A DNA stretch of 64,000 nucleotides, from the NCBI RefSeq assembly GCF_001921825.1, contig NZ_MSJL01000003.1, forward strand, positions 1 to 64,000, written 5' to 3'. The DNA is from Streptococcus acidominimus. GTDB lineage: Bacteria; Bacillota; Bacilli; Lactobacillales; Streptococcaceae. The position numbers and the translations under genes were made by a program. Below are positions 60,563-64,000 of the stretch, piece by piece; positions within the stretch are counted from its first letter, which is position 1, and each line of letters opens with the position of its first letter. The notes under the pieces are model-generated. The model searched no databases. It had not been told where the DNA came from and was given only the letters and a program-made list of their open reading frames with translations.

Positions 60563-61408
60563 ATGGCAACAGGAACTACTAAATTAGCACAGATGATTAA
60601 TCCAGAAGTAATGGCAGATATGGTATCAGCTAAGTTAAGTACGTTAATCAAATTTACACCGCTTGCTTATCTGGAGCGAACATTGCAAGGTCAACCCGGG
60701 GACACTTTGACAGTTCCGCATTGGAAATATGCAGGCGATGCGACCGAAATTGGAGAAGGTGAAGCGATTCCGCTAGACCAACTCGAAACTGGAAAAAGCA
60801 CAATGACTATCAAAAAGGCTGCGAAAGGTTATGAAATTACTGACGAAGCAGTCTTGTCTGGACTCGGCGACCCGATTGGGCAAGCTGTGCATCAGCTTGG
60901 TCTTGCAATCGCAAATAAAATTGATAATGATTTAGTTGCTGCCGCTAAAACAGCGACTCAGAATATCGCAGAAGCACCTACAACACTTGAGGCGATTGAT
61001 AAAGCTTTGGAAATTTTTGAAGATGAAGAAGATGCTCGCTATGTAGCGATTATTAATCCGAAAGATGCCATTAAATTGAAAGCTGCTGTAGCCAAGGAAT
61101 GGATTAAGGGTTCAGAACTTGGCACAAATATGGTTGTATCTGGAACCTTTGGAGAAGCTGGCGGCGCGCAAATCGTGCGTTCTAAGAAAGTTGAAGAAGG
61201 CAAAGGATTTCTTGTTAAGGTCTCTGCTGCTTCAACTGATACAGACGATGTAGCAAAATACGGCGCTTTCGTTATCATGTTAAAACGCGATGTGATGATT
61301 GAGTCTGACCGTGACATCATCAAAAAGACAATAGTTATTACAGGGGATGAGCATTACGGCGTTTACCTCTATGACCCAACTAAGGTGGTTAAGTTCGGAG
61401 GTGCGTAA
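60563..61408 (+). CDS. Major capsid protein (N4-gp56/HK97-fold type)
   Basis: 281 residues. ATGTTKLAQMINPEVMADMV, the AYLERTLQGQPGDTLTVP strand and GEAIPLDQLETGKSTMTIKK are hallmarks of the N4-gp56 family of major capsid proteins, which have the HK97 fold. It should be the most abundant late product. Confidence 0.92.
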   Translation: MATGTTKLAQMINPEVMADMVSAKLSTLIKFTPLAYLERTLQGQPGDTLTVPHWKYAGDATEIGEGEAIPLDQLETGKSTMTIKKAAKGYEITDEAVLSGLGDPIGQAVHQLGLAIANKIDNDLVAAAKTATQNIAEAPTTLEAIDKALEIFEDEEDARYVAIINPKDAIKLKAAVAKEWIKGSELGTNMVVSGTFGEAGGAQIVRSKKVEEGKGFLVKVSAASTDTDDVAKYGAFVIMLKRDVMIESDRDIIKKTIVITGDEHYGVYLYDPTKVVKFGGA

Positions 61409-61572
61409 TGAGTATGTTATTGCGTCGCCACCATAAGAAACAGGCTCAAGAGGTTAGAAAACCTCTTGACTTGTCTCTTAAGGAATTGAAAGCCTTAGCG
61501 AAAGAAAAGAAAATCGAAGGCTATTCCACTATGACAAAAGAAGAACTGCAGGAGGCTCTAAATGCACTATAA
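61408..61572 (+). CDS. 54-residue protein with Rho-N/HeH-like motif
   Basis: Basic N-terminus (RRHHKKQ), then LDLSLKELKALAKEKKIEGY and STMTKEELQEAL, a helix-extended-helix motif like the Rho N-terminal domain. Its ATG overlaps the capsid stop by one base. Such small proteins follow capsid genes in related phages; role unknown. Confidence 0.65.
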   Translation: MSMLLRRHHKKQAQEVRKPLDLSLKELKALAKEKKIEGYSTMTKEELQEALNAL

Positions 61573-61744
61573 AGTAAAAAAAGAATTCACGGATAATGAG
61601 CTAGGCTATCAATATCCAGTAGGAGCAGATATTGATATTACCCCAGAGCGTTATAACGAAATGCGAAAGAATGCTGAGCTGCAAGATGTGAAGCTATCTG
61701 ATTACATCGAAGAAATCAAAGAAAAGAGCGCTTCAACAAAATAG
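61562..61744 (+). CDS. 60-residue head-region protein
   Basis: MHYKVKKEFTDNELGYQYPV and EITP-like ITPERYNEMRKN region; overlaps the previous gene by 11 bases, GCAGGAGG upstream. Similar short proteins lie between capsid and connector genes in streptococcal phages. Confidence 0.6.
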   Translation: MHYKVKKEFTDNELGYQYPVGADIDITPERYNEMRKNAELQDVKLSDYIEEIKEKSASTK

Positions 61745-61753
61745 GAGGCTTTT

Positions 61754-62059
61754 ATGCTTAATGATTTAAAGGTTTTAATAGGCGAGAGTGATTATAAAAT
61801 CCTCTCGTCCTTGCTTTTAAGGGCTAAAAATATTATTTTGATCGAAACGAATCGTACTACATTAACCCCAGCGCTGGAAGGTTTACAATTAGAAGTTGCT
61901 ATTGAATTGTACAATCGTCAAGGAAGCGAAGGGGAGCTATCACGAAGTGAAGGGGGCGTGTCTGTGTCTTATAAAGACGGGCTATCTGAAACTGTCTTAA
62001 GCGGTATCAGAAGTCATAGGCTCGCAAGGGTGTCTGGTCGTGCGTTTGAAGCGGAATAG
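61754..62059 (+). CDS. Head-tail connector protein
   Basis: 101 residues, helical: DLKVLIGESDYKILSSLLLR and LEVAIELYNRQGSEGELSRS with the SEGGVSVSYKDG turn typical of gp6/gp15-type connectors that bind the portal. Confidence 0.82.
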   Translation: MLNDLKVLIGESDYKILSSLLLRAKNIILIETNRTTLTPALEGLQLEVAIELYNRQGSEGELSRSEGGVSVSYKDGLSETVLSGIRSHRLARVSGRAFEAE

Positions 62060-62363
62060 GTTGAAGCCATATATGATTCGCAAGGTGGTCGTAACTACTA
62101 GTGACGAAGGCATAAAGAAAGCCGCGTATAGCGATACTGCAACGGAAATATACGCTGAGATATGGCCAGCAAGTGGCAAGGTACAATCAGAGCTATATGG
62201 TCAGCGATTAGCGTATATCCTTAATTGCTTGATAGATAGTGAGACAGTCGTCAAAGAGGGCGACGGTTTTTGTATTGATAGTGAGAAAGTAACTCACAAG
62301 GTTGTTTCGATTAAGCGCTACACTAATCATCAGTTATTGGAGTTGGAACAATGTCGGAATTAG
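62040..62363 (+). CDS. Head closure/stopper protein
   Basis: 107 residues, beta-rich; AEIWPASGKVQSELYGQRLAYIL resembles SPP1 gp16-type head completion proteins. GTG start inside the connector gene (20-base overlap). Position supports the call. Confidence 0.75.
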   Translation: MRLKRNRLKPYMIRKVVVTTSDEGIKKAAYSDTATEIYAEIWPASGKVQSELYGQRLAYILNCLIDSETVVKEGDGFCIDSEKVTHKVVSIKRYTNHQLLELEQCRN

Positions 62364-62866
62364 TTGGGGCGGATAGACTAATCGCAAAACTGCAGCGCCT
62401 GTCTAGCCAGAGGCAGGTTGAGATTACAGGTAGAGCCGTCCATAATGCAGCTAAGAACGTGGTACAGGCAGAGGCTAAGTTGCGAGCGCCTGTTAACTAT
62501 GGTGACCTACGTCGAGGTATAAAGGTTCGTAGGGTAAATTCTGACAACTTACCGACGGCAGAAGTGGTTAGTACATCAGAACACGGTGCTTATGTTGAGT
62601 TTGGTACAGGCCCGAAAGGGGCTGCAAACCATGCAGGTATTTCTCCGGATGTCAATGTTTCTTATCGCAGTACACCCTGGTATGTTCACGAATCGCAAAT
62701 TGATGTAGGTCCTTATAAATTCCCTAAGCATGGTGAATTTTATAAAATGTATGGTCAAGTTGCTCAGCCCTATCTCTATCCAGCTTTAAAGGATAATACC
62801 GATCAAGTGTCGAAGGTCATAGGCCGCTATATCAAGCGAAAACTAATCGAAGAGGTCAGCAAATGA
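62351..62866 (+). CDS. HK97 gp10-like tail completion protein
   Basis: 171 residues with AVHNAAKNVVQAEAKLRAPV, GDLRRGIKVRRV and YVEFGTGPKGAANH, the conserved HK97-gp10 core at the head-tail joint. Overlaps both neighbours. Confidence 0.9.
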   Translation: MSELVGADRLIAKLQRLSSQRQVEITGRAVHNAAKNVVQAEAKLRAPVNYGDLRRGIKVRRVNSDNLPTAEVVSTSEHGAYVEFGTGPKGAANHAGISPDVNVSYRSTPWYVHESQIDVGPYKFPKHGEFYKMYGQVAQPYLYPALKDNTDQVSKVIGRYIKRKLIEEVSK

Positions 62867-63231
62867 TAAATATCAAGCCCATTATTTATAATAAGCTAAA
62901 AGAAATCACGGATAATGTGACGGACACATATCCACAGGATTGGGAAAATTTCCCAGTTATTATTTATCTGGAAGAGGAGAATAAACCTCATGAAATTACA
63001 GATGATAAAGAACAGATGTCGTATTTACGGTATAAGGTGGATATTTTTCACAATGATAGCACATCAGATTTAGCGGTAGCGATTGATGAAATTTTCTTCT
63101 CGCTTGGTCTGAAGCGTACCTCTAGTGTAGATACACCAGACCCAACGCATCTACGACATAAAATTATGCGATTTGAGGGTATCTTGGACCTTAAATCGCA
63201 CATAGTATATCAATACAGAATGGAAGGTTAA
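62863..63231 (+). CDS. Tail terminator/completion protein
   Basis: 122 residues. VTDTYPQDWENFPVIIYLEE and YKVDIFHNDSTSDLAVAIDE fit gp11/gp17-like tail terminators that cap the tail tube. ATGA overlap with the preceding gene. Confidence 0.75.
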   Translation: MINIKPIIYNKLKEITDNVTDTYPQDWENFPVIIYLEEENKPHEITDDKEQMSYLRYKVDIFHNDSTSDLAVAIDEIFFSLGLKRTSSVDTPDPTHLRHKIMRFEGILDLKSHIVYQYRMEG

Positions 63232-63234
63232 TAC

Positions 63235-63651
63235 ATGTTAGCAAATGGAATTAAACTAAAAATGAGCGAAACCAAAGGCTCAAATTATGCAATTCTTGAA
63301 GGTTTGAAAGAAGTACCGGAGCTTGGTATCGATCCAGAAAAAGTAGAGAATACTACTCTAGCAGATACCATTAAACAATATGAATTTGGTATCGGTGATG
63401 CTGGGGAATTGGAATACAAGTTCAAGTATGAGAACTCGAAAGCGGAAGCTAGTTACCGAACGCTGCGTAAACTCGCAGATTCCAAGGCTACTCGCCACTT
63501 TGAGCAGGAATATCCGGACGGCACGAAAGTGCATTTTTCTGCTCAAATCGCTGTGAAATTAGGTGGCGGTGGTGTGAACTCGGCTATTGAGTTTACTTTG
63601 AAATTGGCTTTGCAATCGGATTTGGAATTTACCGATCCAGTAGCGCTGTAA
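63235..63651 (+). CDS. Phage major tail (tube) protein
   Basis: 138 residues. MLANGIKLKMSETKGSNYAI, LKEVPELGIDPEKVENTTL and YRTLRKLADSKATRHFEQEY match siphovirus tail tube proteins, which polymerise around the tape measure. Confidence 0.85.
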   Translation: MLANGIKLKMSETKGSNYAILEGLKEVPELGIDPEKVENTTLADTIKQYEFGIGDAGELEYKFKYENSKAEASYRTLRKLADSKATRHFEQEYPDGTKVHFSAQIAVKLGGGGVNSAIEFTLKLALQSDLEFTDPVAL

Positions 63652-63663
63652 GGAGGGAACTAA

Positions 63664-64000
63664 ATGTCAGTACGTAAACCTTATACCACATGGACAGTTA
63701 AGAATGAAGAATATAAGCTGCGTCTTAGCACACGACAAGTTTGCGAGGTAGAGGAGAAATTAGGTGTAAACTTGCTTAAAATCTTCATGCCGAAACCGGG
63801 CGAACAGTTCAATTTACCTCCTCTAAAGGTCATGCTTGTGATTATCCACGGAGCATTGCAAAAGTTCCACCATGGAACAAAACTAGATGATGTCTACGAT
63901 TTGTTCGATGATTACATTGACGATGGATATGGTCAAACAGAGTTGATGACAGATGTCATTATGCCTCTGTTTGAAGTATCGGGTTTTATTCCGAAGGACA
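63664..64000 (+). CDS. Tail assembly chaperone, partial
   Basis: Runs off the window after about 112 codons. MSVRKPYTTWTVKNEEYKLR and RQVCEVEEKLGVNLLKIFMP resemble gpG-like tail assembly chaperones that follow the tail tube gene. Check for a programmed frameshift at its end, which is outside the window. Confidence 0.75.
   Translation, partial: MSVRKPYTTWTVKNEEYKLRLSTRQVCEVEEKLGVNLLKIFMPKPGEQFNLPPLKVMLVIIHGALQKFHHGTKLDDVYDLFDDYIDDGYGQTELMTDVIMPLFEVSGFIPKD

Larger units (their letters stand above)
36171..64000 (+). mobile_element. Siphovirus-type prophage, left portion
   Basis: Integrase at the left edge, leftward lysogeny genes including a CI/S24 repressor, rightward early, replication, late-control, packaging, head and connector genes in classical order. 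Tail fibre, lysis and the right attachment site lie beyond the window. The terS-terL-portal-minor head-scaffold-capsid-connector order fits a headful (SPP1-like) packager. Confidence 0.93.

Overview
The window is chromosomal DNA of a low-GC Firmicute, almost certainly a Streptococcus. The order tatD - rnmV - rsmA - rsgA - rpe - thiN - rmuC - yhaM - purR, the zapA - cvpA - mutS2 block and the trehalose locus treR/treP/treC are all typical of that genus. A S. suis-like species is my guess from protein sequence feel, not something the window proves. The right 28 kb is the left part of a siphovirus-type prophage that runs off the window.

Layout. 1-2.0 kb: an IS5-type transposase fragment and an intact ISLre2-type transposase. 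2.0-2.6 kb: a pair of predicted overlapping antisense small RNAs, then rpmH. 2.9-7.2 kb: the tatD-rnmV-rsmA operon, into which two extra nuclease-like genes have been fitted on either side of rnmV: a PIN-like protein and a non-specific-endonuclease-like protein. 7.6-17.8 kb: an accessory carbohydrate operon (aldo/keto reductase, TIM-barrel isomerase, ABC substrate-binding lipoprotein, two permeases, a membrane protein and a GH38 alpha-mannosidase), with no ABC ATPase of its own. 18.3-23.8 kb: core genes rsgA to purR. 24.9-30.3 kb: trehalose uptake and hydrolysis with a divergent TreR repressor. 30.4-36.1 kb: zapA, cvpA, mutS2, an acetyltransferase, trxA and ybaB.

The chromosomal intergenic spaces are unusual. 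Almost every gap between 2.6 and 35.8 kb is filled with shuffled blocks of one mosaic repeat family. It is built from short perfect hairpins in both orientations and bounded by a GATACGAG or GTATCTT motif. A separate MITE-like element with roughly 23-bp terminal inverted repeats is present in about four copies. In one case (treC) the repeat has supplied the last codons and stop of a gene.

Prophage (36.17 kb to beyond 64 kb). It lies next to the 5' end of ybaB. Leftward genes are integrase, a three-gene ParA-ATPase cassette of unknown function and a CI/S24 repressor. Rightward genes start with a train of very small early ORFs, then a replication module (Sak4-like ATPase, DEAH helicase with an apparent ACG start, DUF669 protein, D5-like primase/helicase, an iteron-rich origin candidate, Prim-Pol, VRR-NUC nuclease). 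An adenine methyltransferase, small accessory genes with two broken ones, an ArpU-type late regulator and a tRNA-Ser follow. A terminator-bounded two-gene cassette (DUF6731-like protein plus four-helix membrane protein) sits before the packaging and head genes. The minor head protein carries a C-terminal ADP-ribosyltransferase domain. Connector and tail genes run to the window end.

Best candidates for undescribed biology: the mosaic hairpin repeat family, the two prophage cargo cassettes (37.4-39.4 kb and 52.9-54.3 kb), the head protein/ART fusion with its overlapping partner, and the nuclease genes inserted around rnmV.
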